NCBI GenBank assembly: GCA_002292185.1
Contig: DBBL01000005.1
Span: 1 to 9,632, forward strand
DNA from: Akkermansiaceae bacterium UBA985
GTDB taxonomy: Bacteria; Verrucomicrobiota; Verrucomicrobiia; Verrucomicrobiales; Akkermansiaceae
Direction: 5' to 3'
Length of the DNA: 9,632 nt
The notes beneath the pieces were generated by a model. The model was not told the DNA's origin. It was given only the letters and a program-made list of their open reading frames with translations, and made no database searches. Positions 1 through 7,644 of this stretch are shown piece by piece. Made by a program: the position numbers and the translations under genes. Within the stretch, counting starts at the first letter, position 1; each line of letters starts with the position of its first letter.

Positions 1-412
1 CCCCGGACTTGGGTGGGGTGAAGGTAATCACCAACGGGTGGCCTCCCGCCGCAAGAGTCATCGCCGCAGAGGTCTCATTGAGTTGCCCGACCACATCTTT
101 GTCATCGATCTGCAACGCCCCGGCACCCGCTCCACGGAGTTCAAAATGATAGTCGTCCTTGGCCTGCACAACCAACTGGGTTTGCCAGCGTGCCTTCCAG
201 GCGGTTCCTGTAGGAGTAAGTGCCGAGGGTGCGGCATCCGCTTTACCGTAGTAGGCTGGCAAACGGTCCGCACGCTGATCAAGAACTTCTCCGTTTGCGC
301 TGTTGATAAATTCGGTAATGACGGGCACCTCTGCCTTGACTGAGCCCGCGTAAAAGATGCCCATAACCAACGCTGCAAGGGTGAAATAAATCTGTATGTT
401 TGGAACTTTCAT
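1..412 (-). CDS. Exported PA14-like domain protein, N-terminal part (3' end outside window)
   Basis: The frame is open from an ATG at 412 down to the window edge, giving 137 residues with no stop. An in-frame TAG lies four codons upstream of this ATG, so no longer ATG-initiated form exists. Residues 1-28 look like a Sec signal peptide: a Lys near the start, a hydrophobic core (FTLAALVMGIFYAG), and a Val-Lys-Ala site followed by Glu. From about residue 50 the pattern resembles a PA14-type beta-sandwich: LPAYYG, then a Trp-rich strand (AWKARWQTQL), a 'YHFELRGAGAGALQIDDKDV' strand pair, and 'LAAGGHPLVITFTPP', the usual 'L-x-x-G-x-H-x-I-x-V' ending. PA14 domains often bind carbohydrate, and PVC bacteria commonly place them at the N-terminus of larger secreted enzymes or cytochrome-type proteins. 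What follows here is unseen, so no specific function is assigned. No clear Shine-Dalgarno sequence precedes the start. It is transcribed divergently from the gene starting at 648. Confidence 0.8.
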   Translation of the reverse strand, partial: MKVPNIQIYFTLAALVMGIFYAGSVKAEVPVITEFINSANGEVLDQRADRLPAYYGKADAAPSALTPTGTAWKARWQTQLVVQAKDDYHFELRGAGAGALQIDDKDVVGQLNETSAAMTLAAGGHPLVITFTPPKSG

Positions 413-569
413 GGATAGCTGTGACTAAGATGATGAAATTGCACACCGCTTGACCAGCATCATTTTCACCAACTCTGGCTACGTGTATTTTAGCCGACAT
501 CTCTCAAGTTGATTGAGACGAAGGCATCTCGCCCGGCAAGCCCGGATGATTACAGAATTTTTGCATATG

Positions 570-601
570 ATCTCTTTGAACGATCTTTATCATCAAGAGA
601 T
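570..601. repeat. Imperfect inverted repeat upstream of the fused MFS gene
   Basis: The left arm ATCTCTTTGA (570-579) and right arm TCAAGAGAT (593-601) pair over 7 bp plus 2 bp with a single bulged T, around a 13-nt loop. The right arm ends 46 bases before the ATG at 648 and 16 before the mini-ORF at 618. No T-run follows on either strand, so it is not an intrinsic terminator. It could be an operator or a 5'-UTR stem-loop. Confidence 0.4.
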
Positions 602-617
602 GAGGAACAAGTTTGCC

Positions 618-638
618 ATGCAGATCGTTTTTATCTAG
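618..638 (+). CDS. Possible six-codon leader mini-ORF (MQIVFI)
   Basis: An ATG at 618 is preceded by AGGAA (603-607) at about 10 nt spacing. This is a better ribosome-binding match than anything upstream of the large gene's own ATG. It encodes Met-Gln-Ile-Val-Phe-Ile and stops at TAG (636-638), nine bases before the ATG at 648 and in the same frame. It might serve as a translational coupling or leader element. The sequence is too short to rule out chance, so this is a weak call. Confidence 0.2.
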   Translation: MQIVFI

Positions 639-647
639 TCTGCGCGC

Positions 648-3600
648 ATGCTTTCCAGTCCAGCTCAGAGGTCTGCTTGTTTGGCCTTCTTTATGTTCGC
701 ATCTGGTTTTTGCTCTCTAGCCTACCAGATTGTCTGGCTCAGAGAGTTCCGCCTCGTTTTCGGAGGCTCAACCTTAGCCGCCTCGGCCGTCTTAGCCATA
801 TTCATGGGCGCCCTCGGCTTAGGCAGTTGGGTGCTTGGTCATAAAGCAGACCAAAGCTCACGGCCGGGCAGGTTTTATGCCATCATTGAGGCCCTCATCG
901 GTCTGAGTGTCCTCATTAGTCCCCTGCTGCTGATTTATGGACAAAAACTCTACTACACAACCGGCGGCATTCAGGAGCTGGGCTGGGTCGCTGTTGGCCT
1001 GCAAATGCTTATCGCCATAGCCGTGATTGCTACCCCCTGTTTTTTAATGGGAGGCACTCTGCCCGCTGCCATACGCTTGGTTCAGACAGATGAAGATGAA
1101 GTCAGGAGGTCCAGTGCCCTGATGTATGGCATGAACATTGCCGGAGCTGTCTTGGGTGCCTTTATCGTGAATTTCTACTGCCTCGAGGTCTTGGGCAATA
1201 CCACCTCTCTACTCATGGCCGCAGGCCTAAACCTCCTCCTTGCCGCTGTCGCCTACTACACAGTGGCCATGCATCAAGCTCCCCAAGCGCCTACGTCCAA
1301 CGGCCATGAAAAACACGGTACCGCCTGGCTTTTATATTCCGTCGCCTTTTTCAGTGGTTTCACATTCTTTGTCATGGAATTGCTCTGGTTCAGATCATCC
1401 GTTCCTCTGCTTGGTGGATCTGTCTACAACTTCGGCCTGATCCTGATCGTGGCTCTCATTGGCATGAGCATGGGTGGATTGCTCTATTCCCTCATCATCA
1501 AATACGTCAAACCGAGCTACGCCTTATTAGCCATCGTCTCCGCGCTTTTTGCCACGGCAATGGCCATTCCCTACATTTGGGGTGATGGCTTCGTACGTTT
1601 TTGCAAAGTCATTCAGACCGGTTATCTGGGCTACCCCTTAGGGGATAAATTATGGGTGTGGTTCATGATCGCTGGCTTCCTTGCTCTGCCGGCTTCGTTG
1701 ATGGCCGGCGTTCAGTTCCCCTTGATTTTGTCCCTGGTCGGTAAAGGCAAACACGCAGTGGGACAACAGACCGGACGCGTCTACGCTTTTAATACCGCAG
1801 GAGCGGTCATTGGTTCTATTTTGGGCGGCTTCGTTCTCATCCCTCAGCTTAGCATTAACTACACATGGCTAAGCATGATTGCGCTAAGCTTGGCTGTAGC
1901 CGTATTCATCGCTTTCTGTGCCATATACCAGCGCGCAAAACTCGGAGGCTTCGCTACCATAGGAATAGCAGCCCTAGTCATAGTAATGCTGACACATGGG
2001 TCGGGACTTACTGTTTACTGGTTACAAAACCCCATCGGCTTTGGGCGCTCAACCGTTACAGAGCACCAAACATTGGCTGACGTTGAGCATGAAAAACGAG
2101 AATTTGCACATGAAATTATTTATCAATATGATGGCCTTGAGAATTCTGGAGCGATCTCCCTTGATGATGATTTGAGCCTACTCAACAATGGCAAATCTGA
2201 TGGCACTGCCTTGGGCGATGTCTCTACTCAAATCATGCTCGGTATCCTTCCAGCAATACTTCATCATGGCGAGCCTGAGCACACCTGCGTTATCGGTCTG
2301 GGCACGGGAATGTCCGCCGGCTGGCTGGCCGAGCTTGAGAGTGTCAAAACAGTCGATGTCTATGAGTTGGAACCGCACGTCGCAGAGTGCGCCTCATACT
2401 TCGCCTCAATGAACTACGACGTTACCAACCACCCGAAGGTCAATATGATTTACGGTGACGCACGTGAGGGCCTTCTGGCTCTCAAGGGCAAAGATCAATA
2501 TTATGACCTGATCGCCTCAGAGCCACCCAACCCACAGCGGGCAGGAGTCGCCAATCTGTTCACCAGAGAATACTATCAGACCATCTCCAAACGGCTCAAC
2601 GAAGATGGCGTTTTCTCCCAGTGGCTGCAGGCTTATGAAATCAAACTGGAGAGCGTGAACTTGATCATGGCGACTTTACGCTCCGTCTTCCCCCAAGTCT
2701 GTGTTTACCAGACCCTGGATGCTGATCTTGTCTTTGTGTGTTACAAAAAGAGAAAAGCCTTACCCATTGAGCTCATGCGCAGCAAGCTCAGCCAACCAGC
2801 ATACCGTCTTGCCGCTAGCCGGGCATTCGGCACCCACACAGCGGAAGGCATACTCTCCCACAGCGTGGCGAACTCAGAATACGTCAGCAAGCTGTCTCAA
2901 AAAATAAATCAAGTTAACACAGACGACCGCAACCTACTTGAATTCCAAGTCGCAAGAACTGGTGGAGTCAGCTTCAGTGACCCCATTCAACAAATTCTGG
3001 ATCAAACCACGCGTGAAGGGCTCGTTATCGAAGGCATAGACAGCAGCATTGGCTCACTTCGGTTCAATTATTCCATGGCTTCCGCGGCTCACAGCCTCAA
3101 GCGCGACACCACGGATTGGGACAAGGTATCCTGGTTTGATGGCACCGCTGCCCTAAGGCGCTCAAAGCTATGCAAGCAGCTCGACAAAATCCTCAGAAAC
3201 AACAAGGACCTGATATTCGAAGCACTCAACCCAAGGGAACAAGCACTATGGGGGCGTGCGCTTGCAAGAACTGCTAATGCGCGCTGCATCGAATACTGCG
3301 AGACATTCGTAGACAGCATGCCTCTGGACTATCACATTGCCCGGTTGGAATATTTCTGGGTGACCAACAACACCGTACTGGAAGAAATGGAAATCATCGA
3401 GCTGATCAAAAAGATGAAGGGCAAGGTATGGCATCTCCCCAACTTTCTTAGTGTGGAAAACTGCCTCTCAATGATTCATCAGAGGATTGAAGAGTCTTCC
3501 AATCGATTTAGAGGCAAAGAGGCTGAGATATTACTACTTCTGGAGCAACCCTTTGATACCCGCTTAATGGAGCTGCAACGGACACGCCTTCGTATCACTC

Positions 3601-3776
3601 TGGCTTCACGACTTGAGGCAAAGGACCTACTTCCCGTGCTTCTCGATCAGGAGCCACACTTCCCCCTTGATGATGCCGATTTACTCAAAAAGAGGGTCGG
3701 GGTCTATCGCGAGCTTGGTGACAAGAATCTTGGCAAGGCTGAGAAAGATTGGCGCCTTTACCAGAAATGGAAGTAG
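648..3776 (+). CDS. Fused MFS-like / spermidine synthase-like membrane protein with C-terminal extension
   Basis: The 1042-residue protein has three parts. Residues 1-460 hold about a dozen hydrophobic helices with the family's opening pattern 'SGFCSLAYQIVWLREFRLVFG' (rough), an MFS-like membrane half. Residues 480-765 are a spermidine-synthase-like Rossmann domain: GLGTG at 550-554 (nucleotide-binding glycine loop), acidic ELE at 573-575, GDA at 603-605, and DLIASEPPNP at 620-629. The family's TDDRN motif sits at 758-762. In true spermidine synthases the DLI-type strand leads into a catalytic Asp motif (D-S-S/T-D-P). Here it reads Ser-Glu-Pro-Pro, as is common in this fused family, so aminopropyl transfer is doubtful. 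Residues about 770-1042 are mostly charged helices that I do not recognise. The biological role of the family is not established; transport coupled to modification of a small amine-like substrate is only a guess. The ATG at 648 follows an in-frame TAG at 636, has no clear Shine-Dalgarno, and places the first helix as expected. Confidence 0.9.
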   Translation: MLSSPAQRSACLAFFMFASGFCSLAYQIVWLREFRLVFGGSTLAASAVLAIFMGALGLGSWVLGHKADQSSRPGRFYAIIEALIGLSVLISPLLLIYGQKLYYTTGGIQELGWVAVGLQMLIAIAVIATPCFLMGGTLPAAIRLVQTDEDEVRRSSALMYGMNIAGAVLGAFIVNFYCLEVLGNTTSLLMAAGLNLLLAAVAYYTVAMHQAPQAPTSNGHEKHGTAWLLYSVAFFSGFTFFVMELLWFRSSVPLLGGSVYNFGLILIVALIGMSMGGLLYSLIIKYVKPSYALLAIVSALFATAMAIPYIWGDGFVRFCKVIQTGYLGYPLGDKLWVWFMIAGFLALPASLMAGVQFPLILSLVGKGKHAVGQQTGRVYAFNTAGAVIGSILGGFVLIPQLSINYTWLSMIALSLAVAVFIAFCAIYQRAKLGGFATIGIAALVIVMLTHGSGLTVYWLQNPIGFGRSTVTEHQTLADVEHEKREFAHEIIYQYDGLENSGAISLDDDLSLLNNGKSDGTALGDVSTQIMLGILPAILHHGEPEHTCVIGLGTGMSAGWLAELESVKTVDVYELEPHVAECASYFASMNYDVTNHPKVNMIYGDAREGLLALKGKDQYYDLIASEPPNPQRAGVANLFTREYYQTISKRLNEDGVFSQWLQAYEIKLESVNLIMATLRSVFPQVCVYQTLDADLVFVCYKKRKALPIELMRSKLSQPAYRLAASRAFGTHTAEGILSHSVANSEYVSKLSQKINQVNTDDRNLLEFQVARTGGVSFSDPIQQILDQTTREGLVIEGIDSSIGSLRFNYSMASAAHSLKRDTTDWDKVSWFDGTAALRRSKLCKQLDKILRNNKDLIFEALNPREQALWGRALARTANARCIEYCETFVDSMPLDYHIARLEYFWVTNNTVLEEMEIIELIKKMKGKVWHLPNFLSVENCLSMIHQRIEESSNRFRGKEAEILLLLEQPFDTRLMELQRTRLRITLASRLEAKDLLPVLLDQEPHFPLDDADLLKKRVGVYRELGDKNLGKAEKDWRLYQKWK

Positions 3777-3834
3777 CCCATTCTAGTATCTTATAGCCCC
3801 TCCAGATAGAACCAAAGGGCACTCAACTGACCAA
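3777..3834. other. Convergent intergenic spacer
   Basis: This 58-bp gap separates the stop codons of the fused MFS gene (plus) and typA (minus). I see no GC-rich hairpin with a T-run on either strand, so neither gene has an obvious intrinsic terminator here. Confidence 0.5.
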
Positions 3835-5664
3835 TTACAAACCGGCTTCCGCCTTGCGAGATTTTTCAGCACGCTTGCGCTCATGCGGGTCCAGAATGCG
3901 CTTACGAAGTCGCAGGTGACTTGGCGTTGCCTCGAGAAGCTCATCCCCGGCAATGTATTCGATAGCGCGCTCAAGTGACATCTTGATCGGAGGTGCCAAG
4001 CCTACAGTGATGCCCTTGGTGGCAGAGCGGTGGTTGGTCAGGCTCTTTGCCTTCACTGGGTTCACGGGCAGGTCGTCTTTCCTTGGGTTTTCTCCAATGA
4101 TCTGACCCTCGTAAACTTCATCACCAGGAGCAACAAAAAGTTTGCCACGCTCCTCAAGCGGCAACAACGAGTATGCCATGGCAGTTCCCGTGCTCATACT
4201 AACCAGCGTGCCGGTATTACGAGTGGTGATCTCACCACAGTGCGGTGCGTATTCCTTAAACAAGTGAGACATGACACCGTGACCGCTGGTGAGGTTCAAA
4301 AGCTCAAACTCAAAACCAATCAATCCACGGGTAGAAATCGTTGCCTCAATGGTCGCGCCATGAGCATTGCTACCCATGTCTTCGATACGAGCACGGCGGT
4401 TTGCCAAGGTTTTCATCACTCCCCCAGTGTATTCTTCTGGCACCTCGACAAAGAGAGTTTCAAAAGGCTCCTCAACGCCGCCGTTTTCACCCTTTTTGGT
4501 AATAACCATCGGGCGGGAAACGAGCATCTCGTAACCTTCACGGCGCATCGTTTCAACAAGCACTGCGATCTGCATCGCTCCGCGGGCAGCCACCTCAAAG
4601 ACACCTGCCTGATTGGTATCGGACACCTCAATGGAAACGTTGGTCTTCACCTCGCGTTGTAAGCGCTCACGGATCGCACGTGAGGTGACATGCTTGCCTT
4701 CGCGGCCACCGTAAGGGCCATCGTTGATGGAAAACTGCATCTGCACGGTAGGAGGATCGATGGACACAAAAGGAAGTGCCTCAGCTTCAGGATCAGCAGA
4801 AAGAGTTTCACCAATATCGATGTCCTCAAAACCCGCGACACCAACGATATTACCTGCGAAACCCTCAGCGGATTCCTGGTTGGAAAGACTACTGTATTCA
4901 AAAACCTTGCTCACCTTACCACGCTCCGTCTTACCCTCCTTGGTGAGGCGGAAAATACTGTCGCCCTTTTTCACCGAACCACTTTGTATTTTACCAAGTG
5001 CTACCCGGCCCACGTAATCATCCCAGGCAATATTGGATGCCAGCATTTTAAACGGCGCATCAGGATCAGAGTCAGGAGCGGCGACGTGTTCAACGATTGT
5101 CTCTAACAAGGGGATGACATCCTTTTGATCATCATCCAGTGATTTGATGAAAAATCCATTCTTAGCTGATCCGTAGACAAAGGGAGCTTCAAATTGCTCT
5201 TCGTTCGCCTCAAGCTCAAGGAAGAGCTCCAACACGCGGTCATGCACACTCACTGGGTCAGAATGCTCACGGTCGATTTTGTTAACGACCACAATCGGCG
5301 TCAGCCCTTGCTGCAGTGCCTTACGCAGTACGAAACGCGTTTGCGCCTGTGGTCCATCATGGGCATCTACAAGAAGTAAAACGCCATCGACCATCTTCAT
5401 GACTCGCTCCACCTCGCCACCGAAGTCAGCGTGACCCGGAGTATCAACGATGTTGATCGTATAATCGCCCCACTTCACCGAGGTATTCTTCGCCTTAATG
5501 GTAATGCCTTTTTCCCGCTCAAGATCCATCGAGTCCATGGCGCGCTCCCCGGCTTGCTGGTGTTCACCATAGGCGCCTCCTGCCTTAAGCAGCTCGTCGA
5601 CAAGGGTCGTTTTGCCGTGGTCAACGTGGGCGATAATCGCGATATTTCGAATCTTTTCAGTCAT
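3835..5664 (-). CDS. typA: Translational GTPase TypA/BipA
   Basis: TypA/BipA is a ribosome-binding GTPase of the EF-G/LepA superfamily, involved in 50S subunit assembly and adaptation to cold and other stress. Using the ATG at 5664 the protein has 609 residues, normal for the family. G1 is AHVDHGKTT (12-20), the switch I region has GITIK (about 53-57), G3 is DTPGH (74-78), G4 is NKID (128-131) and G5 is SAK (166-168). An EF-Tu-like barrel, EF-G-like domains and the BipA-specific C-terminus follow (RGLIGFEFELLNLTSGHG; ERGKLFVAPGDEVYEGQIIGE; LTNHRSA; ELLEATPSHLRLRKR). An in-frame ATG at 5691 would add nine residues (MAGNKHLTA). I prefer 5664 because family members begin just before 'KIRNIAIIAHVDHGKTT'. 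Neither start has a good Shine-Dalgarno. The lysine/arginine-rich tail is typical. It is the last gene of the minus-strand run, 106 bases after avtA. All key GTPase residues are present. Confidence 0.97.
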   Translation of the reverse strand: MTEKIRNIAIIAHVDHGKTTLVDELLKAGGAYGEHQQAGERAMDSMDLEREKGITIKAKNTSVKWGDYTINIVDTPGHADFGGEVERVMKMVDGVLLLVDAHDGPQAQTRFVLRKALQQGLTPIVVVNKIDREHSDPVSVHDRVLELFLELEANEEQFEAPFVYGSAKNGFFIKSLDDDQKDVIPLLETIVEHVAAPDSDPDAPFKMLASNIAWDDYVGRVALGKIQSGSVKKGDSIFRLTKEGKTERGKVSKVFEYSSLSNQESAEGFAGNIVGVAGFEDIDIGETLSADPEAEALPFVSIDPPTVQMQFSINDGPYGGREGKHVTSRAIRERLQREVKTNVSIEVSDTNQAGVFEVAARGAMQIAVLVETMRREGYEMLVSRPMVITKKGENGGVEEPFETLFVEVPEEYTGGVMKTLANRRARIEDMGSNAHGATIEATISTRGLIGFEFELLNLTSGHGVMSHLFKEYAPHCGEITTRNTGTLVSMSTGTAMAYSLLPLEERGKLFVAPGDEVYEGQIIGENPRKDDLPVNPVKAKSLTNHRSATKGITVGLAPPIKMSLERAIEYIAGDELLEATPSHLRLRKRILDPHERKRAEKSRKAEAGL

Positions 5665-5770
5665 GGCTGTCAGGTGTTTATTCCCTGCCATCTAAAAAAC
5701 GGGCTGGAAAGGACGCGCACACTCCTTCATTTCAAGGAAATTGCAATCACGAATTGTCAGCTAAAGCAGC

Positions 5771-7045
5771 TTAAGCCTCGGCATAAGCCGCCGCTACTTC
5801 TTGCGCAATGATCTTAATCCCCTCGTGAACCGTGCGCTCGTCCATGGTGAATGTCATGCGGATACACTCGTGCCGGTGCGGCCACGCGTCGACATCATCG
5901 TCCCCAAAGAAGAAATAATGCCCGGAAACAATGAGCACACCGCGCTTCTTGAGCCGCTCATAGAGCTCACTTGAGCTAATAGGCATGCCCTCAAACCAGA
6001 GCCACAGGAACAAGGCCCCCTCGCTGAGATGAACGCGATACGGCAGCTCGGCATCAAACTCCTCAGCCACCCATGCTCGCGCTTGGCGGGATTTTTCCAC
6101 ATAATAAGGGCGCACCACCTCACTACTCAGCTTCAGAATCTCCCCACTGCGGATCAGCGGCTCCATGATTGCCTGACCAATATTACCGTTGGCGAGGCCC
6201 ACAATGGCACTCATCGAGGAAACAGCGGAAGCGATCTCCTCACTGGCAATCACGATGCCCGTGCGCGTGCCCGGCAAACCTATTTTTGATAAACTCAGGG
6301 TCAATATCGTGTGTTCATTCCAGACCGGGGTTGCCTCGGTGAAAATGATATTGGGAAATGGCGCGCCATAGGCGTTATCAATAATAAGCGGAATATCATG
6401 TTTCTCGGCCAAATCACTGAGGTGAGAAATCTCATTATCGGTCAGCACATTGCCCGTCGGGTTTGTCGGGCGTGATACGCAGATTGCCGCAATATCGTCA
6501 TCGACCCGCAGGTTTTCAAAATCGACCCGGTACTTGAAATCGTGATCTCCGATTTTTTGGATCAGCGGTTTACAGGCACAGAAGATGTCATCACCCACAG
6601 ACTGGTTGGCGTAACCGATATATTCGGGAACGAGTGGCAGCAGGATCTTTTTACGTGAGCCATCCTTGAATTTGCCGGCAAGGGCATTGAAGAGAAAAAA
6701 GAAAGCCGTTTGGCCACCGGCGGTGATGGCAATATTTTTAGCGCTGATATCCCAGCCAAAATTTTCCCTAAACAAGGCCGCAATGGAATCAAGAAAGAGT
6801 GGATTACCTCGGGGAGGATCGTAGTTGGAGAGCATCTTCTCCAGACCACCTGGAGAAGCCATAATCTCCTCGAGCCTGCGTCGCCAAAGCGCATTCACCT
6901 CAGGAATATGAGCCGGCTGGCCACCGCCGAGCATGCGCACGTCCGGACCGCCAGAGACAAGGGCATTGCCCAGATCATCCATTAGCTCCTCGATGCCACT
7001 GCCCATGCAGAGGCGTTTGCCAAACTCAGAAAATTGATCACTCAT
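5771..7045 (-). CDS. avtA: Valine--pyruvate aminotransferase AvtA
   Basis: AvtA is a PLP-dependent fold-type I aminotransferase in the cytoplasm. It interconverts valine plus pyruvate with 2-oxoisovalerate plus alanine, linking branched-chain amino acid and alanine pools. The 424-residue protein follows the E. coli AvtA pattern from end to end, as I recall that sequence: early GSGIEELMDDL (15-25), LGGGQPAHIPE (39-49), NYDPPRGN (74-81), PLVPEYIGYA (137-146), SRPTNPTGNV (191-200), IIDNAYGAPFP (221-231), the Schiff-base lysine in SLSK (K254) followed by IGLPGTR, and LFLWLWF (345-351). The substrate-carboxylate Arg is R396 in CIRM, near the end as expected. No catalytic residue is missing. The start at 7045 gives an N-terminus matching the family; no Shine-Dalgarno is evident. 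It lies 39 bases after the lipoprotein gene and 106 bases before typA on the same strand. Confidence 0.95.
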   Translation of the reverse strand: MSDQFSEFGKRLCMGSGIEELMDDLGNALVSGGPDVRMLGGGQPAHIPEVNALWRRRLEEIMASPGGLEKMLSNYDPPRGNPLFLDSIAALFRENFGWDISAKNIAITAGGQTAFFFLFNALAGKFKDGSRKKILLPLVPEYIGYANQSVGDDIFCACKPLIQKIGDHDFKYRVDFENLRVDDDIAAICVSRPTNPTGNVLTDNEISHLSDLAEKHDIPLIIDNAYGAPFPNIIFTEATPVWNEHTILTLSLSKIGLPGTRTGIVIASEEIASAVSSMSAIVGLANGNIGQAIMEPLIRSGEILKLSSEVVRPYYVEKSRQARAWVAEEFDAELPYRVHLSEGALFLWLWFEGMPISSSELYERLKKRGVLIVSGHYFFFGDDDVDAWPHRHECIRMTFTMDERTVHEGIKIIAQEVAAAYAEA

Positions 7046-7077
7046 ACGTGGGAAGCCATGACAGCTTAGTTTCTCCA

Positions 7078-7097
7078 GCCTGCCTTATTCAGCAGGC
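7078..7097 (-). repeat. Stem-loop spanning the lipoprotein stop codon
   Basis: GCCTGC (7078-7083) and GCAGGC (7092-7097) form a perfect 6-bp GC-rich stem with an 8-nt loop that contains the TAA stop of the lipoprotein gene. No T-run follows on the minus strand, so it is not a textbook terminator. It could stabilise or process the transcript between the lipoprotein gene and avtA, or it may be incidental. Confidence 0.35.
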
Positions 7098-7612
7098 CTA
7101 CTAGGGTCTATCAGCTCAGGACTGATGTCGGGGGTCAGCTCCTCATTATTAGTGCTGGGAGTGAGGTTAGGGTTGGGATTGGTATTAGAATTAGAATTAG
7201 AATTAGAATTGGGAGTAAGCGAACCTCGGTTAGGCGACCGCTTCTCCCCTAGCATGATGGTTGGCACGTATCCCACTTCACCCGTACGAACCACCTCCAC
7301 CTTGGCATAAGAGCCTTTGAGCGAGACCACCTTCACCTCGGTGGAATCAGGCAATAGTTTGTAAGGCTGATCTTCGATCCTTGGAAAGCTCATGAAAAAA
7401 GGTGAGCTCGGGTTGATGGTCTGCAAATAACTACCCGGGGTAAAATCCGGACCATAATCATCAAGCTCGTCGGCAGGGATCGCTCGGGGAGGGCCAGACC
7501 AGCCACGATCGCCGCTGCTTGGCCGATAGCTATTACTACAACTCACTAGCTGACACCAGATGAGCACTGAAACCAACGGCACAACGAATCGAACGAATCG
7601 AACAGTTTTCAT
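7085..7612 (-). CDS. Predicted lipoprotein with SH3-like domain and Asn-Ser-rich linker
   Basis: From the ATG at 7612 the protein has 175 residues. It begins with a lipoprotein signal peptide: basic n-region (K2, R5, R8), hydrophobic core (VVPLVSVLIW) and lipobox LVSC at 22-25, so Cys25 would be lipidated. Residues about 85-122 (TEVKVVSLKGSYAKVEVV...GEVGYVP) match the pattern of bacterial SH3-like domains, often found on cell-wall-associated proteins. Residues 135-150 form a low-complexity (Asn-Ser)n/(Asn-Pro)n stretch encoded by a hexanucleotide repeat, followed by an acidic Pro-rich tail. The frame extends upstream to an ATG at 7639 and a TTG at 7648 that overlaps the rmlD stop (TTGA). Those starts would put 9-12 polar residues before the signal peptide, so 7612 is preferred. 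A purine-rich AAGGGCAGAG about 12 nt upstream might act as a weak ribosome site. Envelope location is inferred; the ligand is unknown. Confidence 0.75.
   Translation of the reverse strand: MKTVRFVRFVVPLVSVLIWCQLVSCSNSYRPSSGDRGWSGPPRAIPADELDDYGPDFTPGSYLQTINPSSPFFMSFPRIEDQPYKLLPDSTEVKVVSLKGSYAKVEVVRTGEVGYVPTIMLGEKRSPNRGSLTPNSNSNSNSNTNPNPNLTPSTNNEELTPDISPELIDPSRPAE
7167..7214. repeat. Hexanucleotide tandem repeat (TTAGAA and variants)
   Basis: Eight consecutive hexamers lie in phase: TTAGGG, TTGGGA, TTGGTA, four perfect TTAGAA copies (7185-7208), then TTGGGA. Read on the minus strand in the lipoprotein frame, the perfect units encode Asn-Ser (AAT TCT) and the variants Asn-Thr, Asn-Pro and Asn-Leu. 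Because the unit is 6 bp, copy-number changes keep the frame and only alter linker length. Confidence 0.85.
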
Positions 7613-7644
7613 AGTCAACACTCTGCCCTTGCCCGTCATCGCGG

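Larger units (their letters stand above)
413..647. promoter_or_regulatory. Divergent intergenic region (235 bp)
   Basis: This spacer lies between two divergently transcribed genes and so must hold promoters for both. I could not pick a convincing -35/-10 pair on either strand. It contains a 9-bp imperfect inverted repeat (570-601) and a six-codon ORF (618-638), listed separately. No RNA gene or longer coding frame is apparent. Confidence 0.5.

Noticed and set aside
58..378. Minus-strand open frame of 106 residues
   Set aside because: The neighbouring frame (ATG 412) encodes a signal peptide and a PA14-like pattern; this frame gives a Pro/Arg-rich sequence typical of a shadow.
636..650. Fused MFS gene beginning at ATG 618 and interrupted by a nonsense mutation at 636
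   Set aside because: The form starting at 648 already carries the complete first membrane helix expected for the family, so nothing appears to be missing.
4030..4662. Plus-strand open frame of 210 residues opposite typA
   Set aside because: It lies wholly within the conserved typA gene on the other strand, and its translation lacks any recognisable domain; it is an antisense shadow of coding DNA.
4690..5106. Plus-strand open frame of 138 residues opposite typA
   Set aside because: It overlaps the conserved GTPase barrel-encoding region of typA and has no family-like pattern or ribosome site.
5692..5770. Possible terminator or riboswitch in the avtA-typA gap
   Set aside because: There is a T-run just before typA and a 5-bp hairpin (5723-5738), but they are too far apart to form a terminator and no known riboswitch pattern is visible.
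7167..7214. Telomere-like TTAGGG motif
   Set aside because: Only one exact TTAGGG occurs within a degenerate coding repeat in the middle of a gene; it is explained by the Asn-Ser linker repeat.
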